In this document: positions 43,250 through 51,961 of the stretch, piece after piece
Numbering within the stretch: position 1 is the stretch's first letter
How the letters are laid out: every line of letters starts with the position of its first letter
Notes under the pieces: generated by a model
Database searches by the model: none
Told to the model about the DNA's origin: nothing
Seen by the model: only the letters and a program-made list of their open reading frames with translations
Source: CAMAVH01 sp036500145
GTDB taxonomy: Bacteria; Pseudomonadota; Alphaproteobacteria; SMXQ01
Direction of reading: 5' to 3'
Length of the DNA stretch: 53,219 bases
NCBI GenBank assembly: GCA_036500145.1
Contig: DASYCO010000046.1
Coordinates: 1 to 53,219 of the forward strand
Position numbers and translations under genes: made by a program

Positions 43250-44911
43250 ATGTCCGTCATGCCCACCCACAAGTACCGCCCCTTCGCCCCGGTCCCCTTG
43301 CCGGACCGGCGATGGCCGACCCGCACCATCACCAAGCCGCCGGTGTGGTGCAGCGTCGACCTGCGCGACGGCAACCAGGCCCTCGTCGAACCCATGGGCC
43401 CCGACAAGAAGCGCCGCATGTTCGAGTTGCTCTTGCGCATGGGCTTCAAGGAGATCGAAGTCGGCTTCCCCTCCGCCTCGCAGACGGACTTCGACTTCGT
43501 GCGCCAGCTCATCGACGACAAGATGATTCCGGACGACGTCACCATCCAGGTGCTGACGCAGGCCCGCGAGGAGCTGATCCGCCGCACCTTCGATTCGATC
43601 CGGGGCTCGAAGCAGGCCATCGTTCACCTCTACAACTCCACCTCGGAGCTGCAGCGCCGCGTCGTGTTCGGCCTCGACCGCCAGGGCATCGTCGACATCG
43701 CCGTGAAGGGCACCAAGCTGGTGCGCGACCTGGTGCCGACCGTGCCCGAGACCAAGGTGCGGCTGGAATATTCGCCGGAGAGCTTCACCGGCACCGAACT
43801 CGACTTCGCCAAGCAGATCTGTGAGGCCGTGCTCGACACCTGGGGCGCCAACGCCAAGGACAAGGTCATCCTCAACCTGCCGGCGACGGTCGAGATGTCG
43901 ACGCCCAACGTCTATGCCGACATGATCGAGTGGTTCGACCGCAACGTCGAGGGCCGCGACCGCTTCATCCTCAGCGTCCATCCGCACAATGACCGCGGCA
44001 CCGGCGTCGCCGCCGCCGAGCTCGCCATGATGGCCGGCTGCGACCGCGTCGAAGGCACGCTGTTCGGCAACGGCGAGCGCACCGGCAACGTCGACGTCGT
44101 CACCCTGGCGCTCAACATGTTCAGCCAGGGCGTCGATCCGGACCTCGACGTGCGCAACGTGCGCGAAATCGTCGAGACGGTCGAGTACTGCAACCAGCTG
44201 CCCGTCCACCCCCGCCACCCCTATGGCGGCGAACTGGTGTTCACGGCCTTCTCGGGCTCGCACCAGGACGCCATCAAGAAGGGCTTCGCGGCGCTGGAGA
44301 AGAGCAACAGCGGCCTGTGGGAAGTGCCCTACCTGCCCATCGACCCGAAGGACATCGGCCGCGACTACGAGGCGGTGATCCGCGTCAACAGCCAGTCCGG
44401 CAAGGGCGGCGTCGCCTACCTGCTGCAGACCGACTACGGCCTCGACTTGCCGCGCCGCCTGCAGGTCGAGTTCTCGCAGGTCGTGCAGAAGATGACCGAC
44501 GCCACCGGCAAGGAAGTCACCGCCAAGGACATCTGGCAGGCCTTCGACGCCGAATACCTGAAGCCGGGCCGCATCGAGTTCCTCGACCACAAGACCTGGC
44601 CGGCGGCCAGCGGCACCGCGCGCGAGATCGAGGCGACGATCCGCCTCGACGGCAAGGAGACGAAGATCACCGGCACCGGCACCGGCCCCATCGACGCCTT
44701 CGTCGACGCCCTGCAGAAGAGCGTCGGCGTGAAGATGGAGATCGCCGACTACCGCGAACATGCGGTGAAGAGCGGGTCCGGCGCCTCGGCGGCGGCCTAT
44801 GTCGACGCCACGGTCAACGGCCAGCCGCTGTTCGGCGTCGGCATCGCGCCCAACATCGTGACGGCGTCGCTCAACGCCATCGCGAGCGCCGCCAACCGCA
44901 GCTTCCGCTAG
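43250..44911 (+). CDS. leuA: 2-isopropylmalate synthase (long form)
   Basis: The 553-residue enzyme is of the type 2 LeuA length. It has the DRE-TIM metallolyase motif VDLRDGNQALVEPM (about 37-50), VGFPSASQTDFDFVR, an HPHNDRGTG metal motif (about 244-252), a GTLFGNGERTGN motif and a C-terminal regulatory dimer domain (about 430-553) that mediates leucine feedback. It condenses acetyl-CoA with 2-oxoisovalerate in leucine synthesis. The start at ATG 43250 is preceded by GGAG; the open frame extends further upstream through the leader. Regulation by the leader peptide is likely. Confidence 0.95.
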   Translation: MSVMPTHKYRPFAPVPLPDRRWPTRTITKPPVWCSVDLRDGNQALVEPMGPDKKRRMFELLLRMGFKEIEVGFPSASQTDFDFVRQLIDDKMIPDDVTIQVLTQAREELIRRTFDSIRGSKQAIVHLYNSTSELQRRVVFGLDRQGIVDIAVKGTKLVRDLVPTVPETKVRLEYSPESFTGTELDFAKQICEAVLDTWGANAKDKVILNLPATVEMSTPNVYADMIEWFDRNVEGRDRFILSVHPHNDRGTGVAAAELAMMAGCDRVEGTLFGNGERTGNVDVVTLALNMFSQGVDPDLDVRNVREIVETVEYCNQLPVHPRHPYGGELVFTAFSGSHQDAIKKGFAALEKSNSGLWEVPYLPIDPKDIGRDYEAVIRVNSQSGKGGVAYLLQTDYGLDLPRRLQVEFSQVVQKMTDATGKEVTAKDIWQAFDAEYLKPGRIEFLDHKTWPAASGTAREIEATIRLDGKETKITGTGTGPIDAFVDALQKSVGVKMEIADYREHAVKSGSGASAAAYVDATVNGQPLFGVGIAPNIVTASLNAIASAANRSFR

Positions 44912-44930
44912 GCGAAGCGCATAAAGACGA

Positions 44931-44962
44931 AGGGCGCGCCGTTCGCACGGCGCGCCCTTTTT
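44931..44962 (+). terminator. Rho-independent terminator of leuA
   Basis: An 11-bp stem (AGGGCGCGCCG with CGGCGCGCCCT) has a 6-base loop, and TTTTT follows at 44958-44962. It also lies 22 bases past the stop of the opposing caspase gene. Confidence 0.92.
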
Positions 44963-44983
44963 CCTTGGCAGTGATCGTCGCGT

Positions 44984-46318
44984 TTACTTCGCGACGAGCA
45001 CTTCGTACTGCGGCGCCTGGATCTCGCGGCCGCCAGCGCTGATGTTGCAGAACTGCGCGACCAGCTTGCCTGCGATCACGTTGTTGCTGTTCGGGATCGG
45101 CGCGCGGCAGACCACGAGCTGCGGACGCCCCGGCTCGCCGCCGCCGACATAGGCGCCGGGGGCCGACTGGCCGCCCGTGGCGCGCACCCAGCTCGCCAGC
45201 TTCGGATCGCCGGTCAGCACTTCGTACTGCGGGAGCAGCACTTCCTTGCCGGCGTAGCCGATGCTGCAGCCGTTGTTGCCGAGCAGCTTGCCCGGATGCA
45301 CGCCGCCCTGGAAGGCCGCGTGGCAGATGCCGACCGGCAGGCCGCCTTCCTGGCCGGCGACGAGCGCGGTCGCGGGGCGCGGCGTGCTGACGTTGCCCGC
45401 CACCCAAGAGAGCTTCGCGGCGGCGGCGGCCGGCGGCGGCAGGGTCGCCCCCGGCGTGGGCGCGGCGACCACCGTCGGCCCGCCCGCCGGGACGTAGGGC
45501 CGCACGTAGGAAACCTTCGCGTCGACGATCGGCGTCTGCGTGTAGGTCGTGCCGCCGAAGGGCACGGTGATGACGTTCTTCGCCGTCGCGATGATGTTTT
45601 CCCAGCCCGGCGTGACAGTGGGACTGCTCGTCTGCACTTGGTTCTCGTGCGATTCGAGGAAGCGCTTGGTGAAGTAGCCGCCGACGTCGTCGTCGCCCCA
45701 GGCGTATTCGCCTTCCTTCGACGACGCGATGACGATCTCGCCGGCCGCATCGAGCCAGAGGCGGCTGTAGGTCTTCTTGTAGTCGGGCGGCGCCGACATG
45801 CTGCGCATCGCGGCGGCGACCGGCAGGTCGGCCTCGTTGTTGCAGCTGTCGGTCACGGCGATCAGCAGGCGCGGCGTCTTCTTGCGCAGCTCGGCGACGA
45901 TCTCCTCGAAGGCCTGCCCCTGCTGGCTCACGTAGAGGTAGGGATAGCGCGACTTCGAGTTCGGCGTGCGGAAGCCGTGGCCGGAATAGTAGAAGAACAC
46001 CGTGTCGTTCGGGCCCGTCTTGACCGCCTGCACGGCGGCGCGGACGTTCGCGAGCGTGACCTGGTTGCCTTCAAGCGCCTGCAGCTCCAGCTTCATGCCG
46101 GTGTAGCCGGCCGCCGCCTGCAGCGTGCGCTTCAAGCTTTCGAAGTCCTTCTTCACCGAGACGCCGATCGACGGATCGTTGGTGTCGGCGATGAGGATGG
46201 CCTGCAGCGTCTGGGCCGACGCCGGAACGGCGAAGGCCCCGAGCAGGAACGTGGCTGCGCAGAGCGCCGCCAGGGCGCGCGGCAAGCTGCCGGCGCGGCG
46301 AAGGATGATGGACAGCAT
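44984..46318 (-). CDS. Secreted caspase-like protease fused to two DM9 repeats
   Basis: The 444-residue precursor has a signal peptide (cleavage near ASA|Q, residue 35). A caspase p20-like domain (about 38-225) has its dyad at His114 in YYSGHGF and Cys159 in TDSCNN. A Pro/Ala linker (about 278-300) and two DM9/DUF3421 repeats (about 303-370 and 374-443) follow, each ending in a PQYEVL segment and containing HPGKLLG or AGKLV. Bacterial caspase homologues cleave after basic or acidic residues and often act in cell death or signalling. DM9 repeats in animals are lectin-like. Secretion points to the periplasm or outside. It follows a small secreted-protein gene by 26 bases. Confidence 0.88.
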   Translation of the reverse strand: MLSIILRRAGSLPRALAALCAATFLLGAFAVPASAQTLQAILIADTNDPSIGVSVKKDFESLKRTLQAAAGYTGMKLELQALEGNQVTLANVRAAVQAVKTGPNDTVFFYYSGHGFRTPNSKSRYPYLYVSQQGQAFEEIVAELRKKTPRLLIAVTDSCNNEADLPVAAAMRSMSAPPDYKKTYSRLWLDAAGEIVIASSKEGEYAWGDDDVGGYFTKRFLESHENQVQTSSPTVTPGWENIIATAKNVITVPFGGTTYTQTPIVDAKVSYVRPYVPAGGPTVVAAPTPGATLPPPAAAAAKLSWVAGNVSTPRPATALVAGQEGGLPVGICHAAFQGGVHPGKLLGNNGCSIGYAGKEVLLPQYEVLTGDPKLASWVRATGGQSAPGAYVGGGEPGRPQLVVCRAPIPNSNNVIAGKLVAQFCNISAGGREIQAPQYEVLVAK

Positions 46319-46344
46319 TTGGCATTCCCCCCGGAACTAGGAAA

Positions 46345-46860
46345 TTAGGGTTTTACGAACAGTTCGCCGATCAAGGCCTTGATGTCGGATTCGGCGGGAT
46401 CGAAGTCTTCGATCTTGGCGCGTTCGGTGCCGCGCGCGAAGCTCCACAGCTTGCAGGACATGGACAGCACGACGCTCGCCTGGCGCTCGCCGGCATGGAA
46501 GACGAAGCCGTAGTCGGCGAGGAACGGGCAGCGCTTCGACTTGTCGAAGACGTAGCTGTTCTCGCTGAAGATGAGGGTGCGCAGCTGCTCGACCTGGCCG
46601 AGGGTCAGCTCGGGCCCCGCCACGCTGACGGGATAGCCCTGCACGGCGGGCTCGGTCATCTCGGTCTTGGCTTCGAGCTGGAAGCTCTCGACGCGGTCGG
46701 CCGTGGAAATGATGTCGACGCTGTCCTTGCCGAGGAAATCGGCGACCGAACCATCCACCGAAGCCCCCTGCGCCGATCCGACGACGGCGGACGCAAACGT
46801 ACCGAATGAGACGATCCCGATCATCGCCCCTCGCAACCAGCCGCCAGCCATACGCGTCAT
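46345..46860 (-). CDS. Secreted protein of unknown function upstream of the caspase gene
   Basis: The 171-residue precursor starts at MTRMAGGWLRGAMIGIVSFG with a signal peptide (cleavage near AQG|A). I do not recognise the mature domain. It includes GPELTLGQVEQLRTLIFSEN, a KRCPFLADYGFVFHAG segment and LSMSCKLWSFARG, whose two cysteines could form a disulfide. GAGGTGGGAG lies next to the start; a Met three codons on is an alternative. It is probably in one operon with the caspase-DM9 gene and may be its substrate, inhibitor or partner, by position only. Confidence 0.75.
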   Translation of the reverse strand: MTRMAGGWLRGAMIGIVSFGTFASAVVGSAQGASVDGSVADFLGKDSVDIISTADRVESFQLEAKTEMTEPAVQGYPVSVAGPELTLGQVEQLRTLIFSENSYVFDKSKRCPFLADYGFVFHAGERQASVVLSMSCKLWSFARGTERAKIEDFDPAESDIKALIGELFVKP

Positions 46861-46952
46861 CTCCCACCTCGTTTGCAGGGGAGCATAGCACAGCCGCAGC
46901 AAGGGGATAGCCGGACTTGCGCGAGAAAACGCCCCGAAAAATCCGGCGGAAC

Positions 46953-47495
46953 TCAGCGTCGGCGGGGCAGCCAGCCTTCAGCCGTCAGGAGGTAGCGGTC
47001 GGCCTCCTGGAAGTAGAGCATGATCTTGCCCTTGTGGCTGAAATTGAGCCGCTGAAGCATCCGGGTCACCGCCTTGTTCTCCCGCGCCGTGGCGCCGACG
47101 ACCCGCGGCAGCTTGAGCGACATGAAGGCGTGGTCCAGCAAGGCGGTCGCCGCCTCGGTCGCATAGCCCTTCTTGCGCGAGCCCGGCATCAGGTAGAGGC
47201 CGAGTTCGGCGTCCTCGGAGCCTTCCCACAGGGGCGCCAGCAGGGCGCGGCCGTGAAACGCGCCTGTCTCATTGTCCTCCAGCACCCACCAGCCGTAAGG
47301 CGCGTCGGGGTCCGCCTGGGACAGTTCGATGCGCGGGCGGATGCGTTCGGCCAGCCGCTCGGGGTCGGCGCCGCGGAAGGCGAGATAGGCCTTCACGTCT
47401 GGCTGGGCGTCGAGGGCGATCAGGTCGGGCTCGTCGGCCGGCGCCGGGCGGCGCAGGATCAGGCGGCGGGTTTCGAAGCGGGAATAGGTCGGCAT
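46953..47495 (-). CDS. GNAT family N-acetyltransferase (RimJ/RimL type)
   Basis: The 180-residue protein has the RimJ/RimL pattern. It starts with ETRRLILRRPAPADEPDLIAL and has GWWVLEDNETGAFHGRALL. It also has the acetyl-CoA loop LMPGSRKKGYATEAATALLDHAF (about 107-129), and VVGATARENKAVTRMLQRLNF near the end. It transfers acetyl groups to an amine of a protein or small molecule. It is divergent from the phosphatase gene. Confidence 0.92.
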   Translation of the reverse strand: MPTYSRFETRRLILRRPAPADEPDLIALDAQPDVKAYLAFRGADPERLAERIRPRIELSQADPDAPYGWWVLEDNETGAFHGRALLAPLWEGSEDAELGLYLMPGSRKKGYATEAATALLDHAFMSLKLPRVVGATARENKAVTRMLQRLNFSHKGKIMLYFQEADRYLLTAEGWLPRRR

Positions 47496-47586
47496 GGCCC
47501 AGGCTACCCCGCAGGACAGCCGGGCGGCAATGCTCGCCGACCCCTTCCCTCATGAAAATCCTTCACAAATTCGGCGGACCGGACCA

Positions 47587-47592
47587 TATAAA
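47587..47592 (+). promoter_or_regulatory. -10 element of the phosphatase gene, probable leaderless start
   Basis: TATAAA lies 9 bases before the ATG at 47602. No Shine-Dalgarno fits in between. TTCACA at 47562-47567 is a -35 candidate with a 19-base spacer. The RNA may start at or near the start codon. Confidence 0.45.
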
Positions 47593-47601
47593 CGCCCGAT
47601 C

Positions 47602-48306
47602 ATGCTGAAACAGTACACGCGCAAGATCGGCAACGTCGTCCGCCGCCTGCGGGGCGAGATGAAAACGCCCGGCCAACGCTTCGCCGCGTGGATCGAGATG
47701 GTGTTCATGGATCACGGCATCTTCCGCCTGATCTACAGCAACACCCATCGCATCTCGCCCAACCTCTACCGCATGAGCCAGCCGGCGCCGCATCACATCG
47801 CCCGGCTCGCCCGCCTCGGCGTGAAGACCATCGTCAACCTGCGCGGCCAGCGCGACGGCGGCGAATACCTGCTGGAAAAGGAAGCCTGCGCGCGCCACGG
47901 CATCACGCTGATCGACTTCCCGGTCAGCTCGCGCGACGCGCCGCGCAAGACCGACGTGCGCAAGCTCAAGGAGCTGTTCGAGCGCATCGAATATCCGGCG
48001 ATGCTCCATTGCAAGTCGGGCGCCGACCGCGCCGGGCTCGGCAGCGCGCTCTACATGCACCTGCAGGAAGGCCAGCCGGTCCACGAGGCGGCCAAGCAGC
48101 TGCACTGGAAGTACGGCCACTTCCGCCAGGCCAAGACCGGCATCCTCGACTTCTTCTTCGACACCTACGGCCGGCGCAACGCCGCCGCGCCCGTCGAGCT
48201 GATGGCCTGGGCGGAAGGCGACTACGACCCGGAGGCGCTCAAGCGCGACTTCCGCACCGGGCGCTGGTCCAACCTGCTCGTCGAGAAGATCCTGCGGCGC
48301 GAATAA
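47602..48306 (+). CDS. Tyrosine/dual-specificity-type protein phosphatase
   Basis: The 234-residue protein has the P-loop HC(X)5R: His136, Cys137 and Arg143 in HCKSGADRAG. LYRMSQPAPHHIARLARLGVKTIVNLRG (about 55-82) supports a DSP-type fold, as in bacterial and plant atypical phosphatases. The N-terminus is basic (RKIGNVVRRLRGEMKTPGQR) and there is no signal peptide. It dephosphorylates a protein, polyphosphate or phospholipid. ATG 47602 is chosen because a -10 element stands 9 bases before it. It ends immediately against the converging ABC exporter gene. Confidence 0.88.
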   Translation: MLKQYTRKIGNVVRRLRGEMKTPGQRFAAWIEMVFMDHGIFRLIYSNTHRISPNLYRMSQPAPHHIARLARLGVKTIVNLRGQRDGGEYLLEKEACARHGITLIDFPVSSRDAPRKTDVRKLKELFERIEYPAMLHCKSGADRAGLGSALYMHLQEGQPVHEAAKQLHWKYGHFRQAKTGILDFFFDTYGRRNAAAPVELMAWAEGDYDPEALKRDFRTGRWSNLLVEKILRRE

Positions 48307-50100
48307 TCAGACGCCGGCCGGCTCGGCGACGTCGAGAGATTCGCCGTCGCCGCGGAACTGCAGGCGGCAGAGCTTCGCATAGAGCCCGTCCAGCGCCAGC
48401 AGCTCGTCGTGCGAGCCGCGTTCGAGCACGCGGCCGGCTTCCAGCACGTAGATGAGATCGGCATTGCGCACCGTCGCCAGGCGATGGGCGATGACCAGGG
48501 TCGTGCGGCCCTTGGTCAGGCGCGCCAGGGCCTGCTGGACCAGGCGCTCGCTTTCGGCGTCAAGCGCGCTGGTGGCTTCGTCGAGCAGCAGGATCGGCGC
48601 GTCCTTCAGAACGGCGCGGGCGAGCGACAGGCGCTGGCGCTCGCCGCCGGAGAGGCGCATGCCGCGGTCGCCGACGACGGTGTCATAGCCGTCGGGCAGC
48701 CTGACGATGAAGTCATGGGCGGCAGCGGCCTGGGCGGCGGCGCGGATATCCTCGTCGGAGGTGCCCGAGCGGCCGAACGCGATGTTGGCCTTCACCGTGT
48801 CGTTGAACAGCACGATGTCCTGGCTGACCAGGGCGATGGCGTCGCGCAGGCTGGCGAAGGTGACGTCGCGCACGTCCTGGCCGTCGATGGTGACGCGGCC
48901 GGCGCGCACGTCGAACAGGCGCGGAATCAGGTTGAACACCGTCGACTTGCCGGCGCCGCTGCGCCCGACAAGCGCGACGGTCTTGCCGGGCGGAATCTCA
49001 AGCGAGAAGTCCGTCAGGGCGTTGGTCGCGTCATAGCCGAACTCGACATGCTCCAGGGCGATGGCGCCCTTCTCGGCGCGCAAGGCCGGGGCGTTGGGCT
49101 TCTCGACGATGGCCGGCTTCTCGTCGAGCAGCTGGAACACGCGCTGCACGGCGGCCAGGCCTTCCTGCAGCACGGTGTTGAGCGTGCCGACGGCGCGCAC
49201 CGGCTGGGCGGCGATCAGCAGCGCGCTGATGAATCCGGTGAACTGGCCGACAGTGCCCGCCCCGCTGGCGACGCGGTAGCCGCCGAAGGCGATGACGCCG
49301 CCGACGGCGAGGCCGCCGAGAACTTCGAGGATCGGGTCGAGGCGCGCGCGGCTCTTGGTCATCTTCATCATCAGGCGGTACATGCGCTCGAAGGCGTTGC
49401 CGGCGCGGCCGCGCTCGTACTCCTCCAGCCGGTAGGTCTTGACCATGCGCGCGCCCGACAGGCTCTCGTTGAGCAGCGACGTGGTCTCGCCCATCTGCAC
49501 CTGCGTGTCGATGGAGGCGCGGCGCAGGCGCTTGCCGATCTCGATGATCGGCACCGCCGCGAGCGGATAGATCACCAGCACGATCAGCGACAGCATCCAG
49601 TCCAGGTAGAACATGGTGCCGATCAGCGCGAAGACGGTGAGCGAATCGCGGATCAGGTTGGTGACCGTGCGCGCCACGGCGTTGCGCACCACGACGATGT
49701 CGTTGGTGAAGCGCGAGATCAGCGCGCCGGGGGCCTCGCGCGTGATGCGCGACAGGTCGGCATTCAGCAGGTGCCCGAACATGCGCTGCTGCATGTCGGT
49801 GGTGACGCGGTAGACGATGTGGCTGGTCCAGACGTTCTGGGCGTACATGGCCATGCCGCGCACGGTGGTGACGCCGAGCACCAGCACCGGCACGAGCCAG
49901 ACCACGCGCGGGTCCTGCGTGGTGAACATGGTGTAGGTCCAGTCGATGAGCAGCGGATAGACGCCGGTGGCGCCCGCCACCAGGGCCATGGACAGGCCGA
50001 CCGAGATCAGCTGGCGCCAATGGTCCGACACCCAGTCGCGCCACAGGCGGCGAAGGAGGTACTGGGTGGTCTCATCGAAACGCAGACGGGCTTTGGCCAT
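48307..50100 (-). CDS. MsbA-like ABC exporter (fused membrane and ATPase domains)
   Basis: The 597-residue half-transporter has six membrane helices (about 30-310). A nucleotide-binding domain follows with the Walker A GRSGAGKST (about 379), signature LSGGERQ, Walker B ILLLDEATSALD and H-loop IAHRLATV. This is the layout of MsbA and of lipid or drug exporters. Homodimers flip lipids or export amphipathic compounds. The actual cargo is not evident. It lies downstream of ahpD with a terminator between. Confidence 0.94.
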   Translation of the reverse strand: MAKARLRFDETTQYLLRRLWRDWVSDHWRQLISVGLSMALVAGATGVYPLLIDWTYTMFTTQDPRVVWLVPVLVLGVTTVRGMAMYAQNVWTSHIVYRVTTDMQQRMFGHLLNADLSRITREAPGALISRFTNDIVVVRNAVARTVTNLIRDSLTVFALIGTMFYLDWMLSLIVLVIYPLAAVPIIEIGKRLRRASIDTQVQMGETTSLLNESLSGARMVKTYRLEEYERGRAGNAFERMYRLMMKMTKSRARLDPILEVLGGLAVGGVIAFGGYRVASGAGTVGQFTGFISALLIAAQPVRAVGTLNTVLQEGLAAVQRVFQLLDEKPAIVEKPNAPALRAEKGAIALEHVEFGYDATNALTDFSLEIPPGKTVALVGRSGAGKSTVFNLIPRLFDVRAGRVTIDGQDVRDVTFASLRDAIALVSQDIVLFNDTVKANIAFGRSGTSDEDIRAAAQAAAAHDFIVRLPDGYDTVVGDRGMRLSGGERQRLSLARAVLKDAPILLLDEATSALDAESERLVQQALARLTKGRTTLVIAHRLATVRNADLIYVLEAGRVLERGSHDELLALDGLYAKLCRLQFRGDGESLDVAEPAGV

Positions 50101-50204
50101 GGACTTCTAACGCTGTGACGGGGTGGCTGTCGGGCCGGAGAATAGAGGATATCCGCCCGTCATGCCATGGACTGCCGCAGCCCGGAATCCCCCCGGAAAC
50201 GCGA

Positions 50205-50232
50205 CGGGCGAGAGCCGGATGGCCCTCGCCCG
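50205..50232 (-). terminator. Terminator of ahpD
   Basis: CGGGCGAG (50205-50212) pairs with CTCGCCCG (50225-50232). The loop can form an extra GCC-GGC stem. On the minus strand a short GTTTCC follows. Confidence 0.6.
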
Positions 50233-50256
50233 CTTGAAGTGCCCGGCTCGCCCGGA

Positions 50257-50808
50257 TCAGGCGGCGGCGAGCGCCGATTCCTGCAAGGCGGCTTCGCCCT
50301 CGACGATGGCCGCGGCGGCGTGGACCACCGAGGCGATGCGCAGCACGTCCTGCATGCCCTCGCGGGTGGCGCCCTTGCCCATCACCTCATGGGCATGGGC
50401 CTTCAGGCACATGCCGCAGCCGTTGACGGCGGAGGCGGCCAGCGACCAGAGCTCGAAGTCGAGCTTGTCGACGCCCGGATTGCCGATGACGTTCATGCGC
50501 AGGCGCGCCGGCATCTTGCTCAGCTCGGCGTCCTCGATCAGGTGGATCGAGCGGTAATAGATGTTGTTCATCGCCATGATCGCGGCGGCGGCCTTGGCGG
50601 CCTCGCGCGCTTCGGCGGACAGGTTCTCGGCGGCTTCCGCCGCGACGGCCTCGATGACGACGTCGTTGCGCGAGGCGAGCGCGGAGGTGAGGATCGCGCC
50701 CCAGACCTGCTGCTTGTTCAGCGCCATGGAATTGACGATGTTCGACAGGTTGAGCTTGATGTCCTTGGCGTAGGCCGGCATCCGCTCCTTCAGGTTCTCG
50801 ATGGACAT
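50257..50808 (-). CDS. ahpD: AhpD-like alkylhydroperoxidase (carboxymuconolactone decarboxylase family)
   Basis: The 183-residue protein matches AhpD. The CxxC motif is in NGCGMCLKAHAHEVMGKG (about 134-151), with the conserved His after it. The all-helical domain also has NNIYYRSIHLIEDAEL. It reduces peroxides with dihydrolipoamide-linked electrons and restores AhpC. It follows ahpC by 83 bases with a hairpin in between, so expression of the pair may be uneven. Confidence 0.95.
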   Translation of the reverse strand: MSIENLKERMPAYAKDIKLNLSNIVNSMALNKQQVWGAILTSALASRNDVVIEAVAAEAAENLSAEAREAAKAAAAIMAMNNIYYRSIHLIEDAELSKMPARLRMNVIGNPGVDKLDFELWSLAASAVNGCGMCLKAHAHEVMGKGATREGMQDVLRIASVVHAAAAIVEGEAALQESALAAA

Positions 50809-50845
50809 GGCATGCTCGCTTTCTGGCCCTAAAGGCCGGGAGGAA

Positions 50846-50872
50846 AACGGCGCCGCATGGCGCGGCGCCGTT
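50846..50872 (-). terminator. Hairpin between ahpC and ahpD
   Basis: An 11-bp stem (AACGGCGCCGC with GCGGCGCCGTT) has a 5-base loop. On the minus strand TTTTCC follows. It fits a terminator or attenuator that would leave some read-through into ahpD. Confidence 0.65.
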
Positions 50873-50891
50873 CGTCGCTGGGTTTCAGGCG

Positions 50892-51440
50892 TTAGGCGAC
50901 CTTGAGGACCTCTTCGCCCTGCTTCCAGTTGCAGGGGCAGAGCTCGTCGGTCTGCAGCGCGTCGAGGATGCGCAGGGTCTCCTGCGGGTTGCGGCCGACG
51001 CTGAGGTCGTTGACCGAGACGTGGCGGATGACGCCTTCCGGATCGACCACGAAGGTGGCGCGCAGGTCGACGCCCTCTTCCTTGTGGATGATGCCGAGGG
51101 CGGCGCTCAGCTCGCGCTTGATGTCGGCGAGCATCGGGAACGGCAGGTCGCGCAGGTCTTCATGGTCGCGCTTCCAGGCCAGGTGGACGAACTCGCTGTC
51201 GGTCGACAGGCCTAGCACCTGGGCGTCGCGGTCGGCGAACTCGCCGTTCAGCTTGCCGAAGGCCGCGATCTCGGTCGGGCAGACGAAGGTGAAGTCCTTC
51301 GGCCAGGCGAAGAGCACCAGCCACTTGCCCTTGTAGGACTTGTCGGTGAGGTCGACGAAGGCTTCGCTGGGGTTCTTGGGCTGACCCGGGGGGACGGCCT
51401 TGAGGGTGAAGGTGGGGAGCTTATCGCCAACGGTCAGCAT
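50892..51440 (-). CDS. ahpC: Peroxiredoxin (AhpC/Prx1 type)
   Basis: The 182-residue protein is a typical 2-Cys peroxiredoxin. The peroxidatic Cys is in WPKDFTFVCPTEIAAFG (about 46-62) and the resolving Cys in ELCPCNWKQGEE near the end. DLRATFVVDPEG and SVNDLSVGRNPQETLR are also conserved. It reduces hydroperoxides in the cytoplasm, with AhpD as reductant. CAGGAG precedes the ATG. It diverges from bfd across a region with an ICE-like iron box. Confidence 0.96.
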   Translation of the reverse strand: MLTVGDKLPTFTLKAVPPGQPKNPSEAFVDLTDKSYKGKWLVLFAWPKDFTFVCPTEIAAFGKLNGEFADRDAQVLGLSTDSEFVHLAWKRDHEDLRDLPFPMLADIKRELSAALGIIHKEEGVDLRATFVVDPEGVIRHVSVNDLSVGRNPQETLRILDALQTDELCPCNWKQGEEVLKVA

Positions 51441-51542
51441 GGTGGTTCTCCTGGTTTTTTGGTGGCTAACGATGATTTTGGAACTGCTCTAATGTGCAGC
51501 AACATGAGTTAAGTAGTTGATGACCCAGGGATCGTCAACCAA

Positions 51543-51559
51543 TTTAGAATAATTATAAG
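51543..51559. promoter_or_regulatory. ICE-like iron box (Irr-type) between ahpC and bfd
   Basis: TTTAGAATAATTATAAG matches the iron control element consensus TTTAGAA-N3-TTCTAAA at 12 of 14 fixed positions. It lies upstream of ahpC (minus) and about 85 bases before the bfd promoter. In alphaproteobacteria Irr uses such boxes to control bacterioferritin and haem genes. The rest of the gap (51441-51751) contains GC-rich hairpins near 51568-51600 and the bfd promoter. Confidence 0.5.
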
Positions 51560-51642
51560 AAAAAACTCCCGCCCCTCGGGAAAAGCCCGGGAAAGCCCTG
51601 GAGCCAACTCAAAACGAGATGGGTGAGAGAGAAATAGAGTAA

Positions 51643-51671
51643 TTGGCGCTCAATTTGGCTTTCCCTATGTT
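51643..51671 (+). promoter_or_regulatory. Promoter of bfd
   Basis: TTGGCG (51643-51648) and TATGTT (51666-51671) are 17 bases apart. The start point would give a leader of about 70 bases before the bfd ATG. Confidence 0.55.
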
Positions 51672-51751
51672 TCTTATGCAAATCGCTCGCAGTCGCTTCA
51701 CAAGGCGCGCGGGCGCCGCCTGGGAACCGAGCCTTCAAGGTCTTCACTGCC

Positions 51752-51952
51752 ATGTACGTTTGCGCCTGCCACGGCTTCACGGAAAAGCAAGTCAACCAAG
51801 CGGTCGCCGAAGGCCCCTGCTCGGTCGCCGAAGTGTATCGCCGTCTCGGCGAGACTCCGCAGTGCGGCAAGTGCGTTTGCTCCGTCGTCGACATGGTGCG
51901 CGGCGCCCGCGGCGTCGATGAAATGGCCTCTGGTTCGCACGCCTGCGTCTAA
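51752..51952 (+). CDS. bfd: Bacterioferritin-associated ferredoxin
   Basis: The 66-residue protein has the Bfd [2Fe-2S] ligands: CxC at residues 4 and 6 in MYVCACHGFTE and CxxC in QCGKCVCSVV. It binds bacterioferritin and passes electrons inward to release stored iron. It stands 167 bases before bfr on the same strand. The start at 51752 gives the family's normal N-terminus. Confidence 0.95.
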   Translation: MYVCACHGFTEKQVNQAVAEGPCSVAEVYRRLGETPQCGKCVCSVVDMVRGARGVDEMASGSHACV

Positions 51953-51961
51953 AGGCACTTG

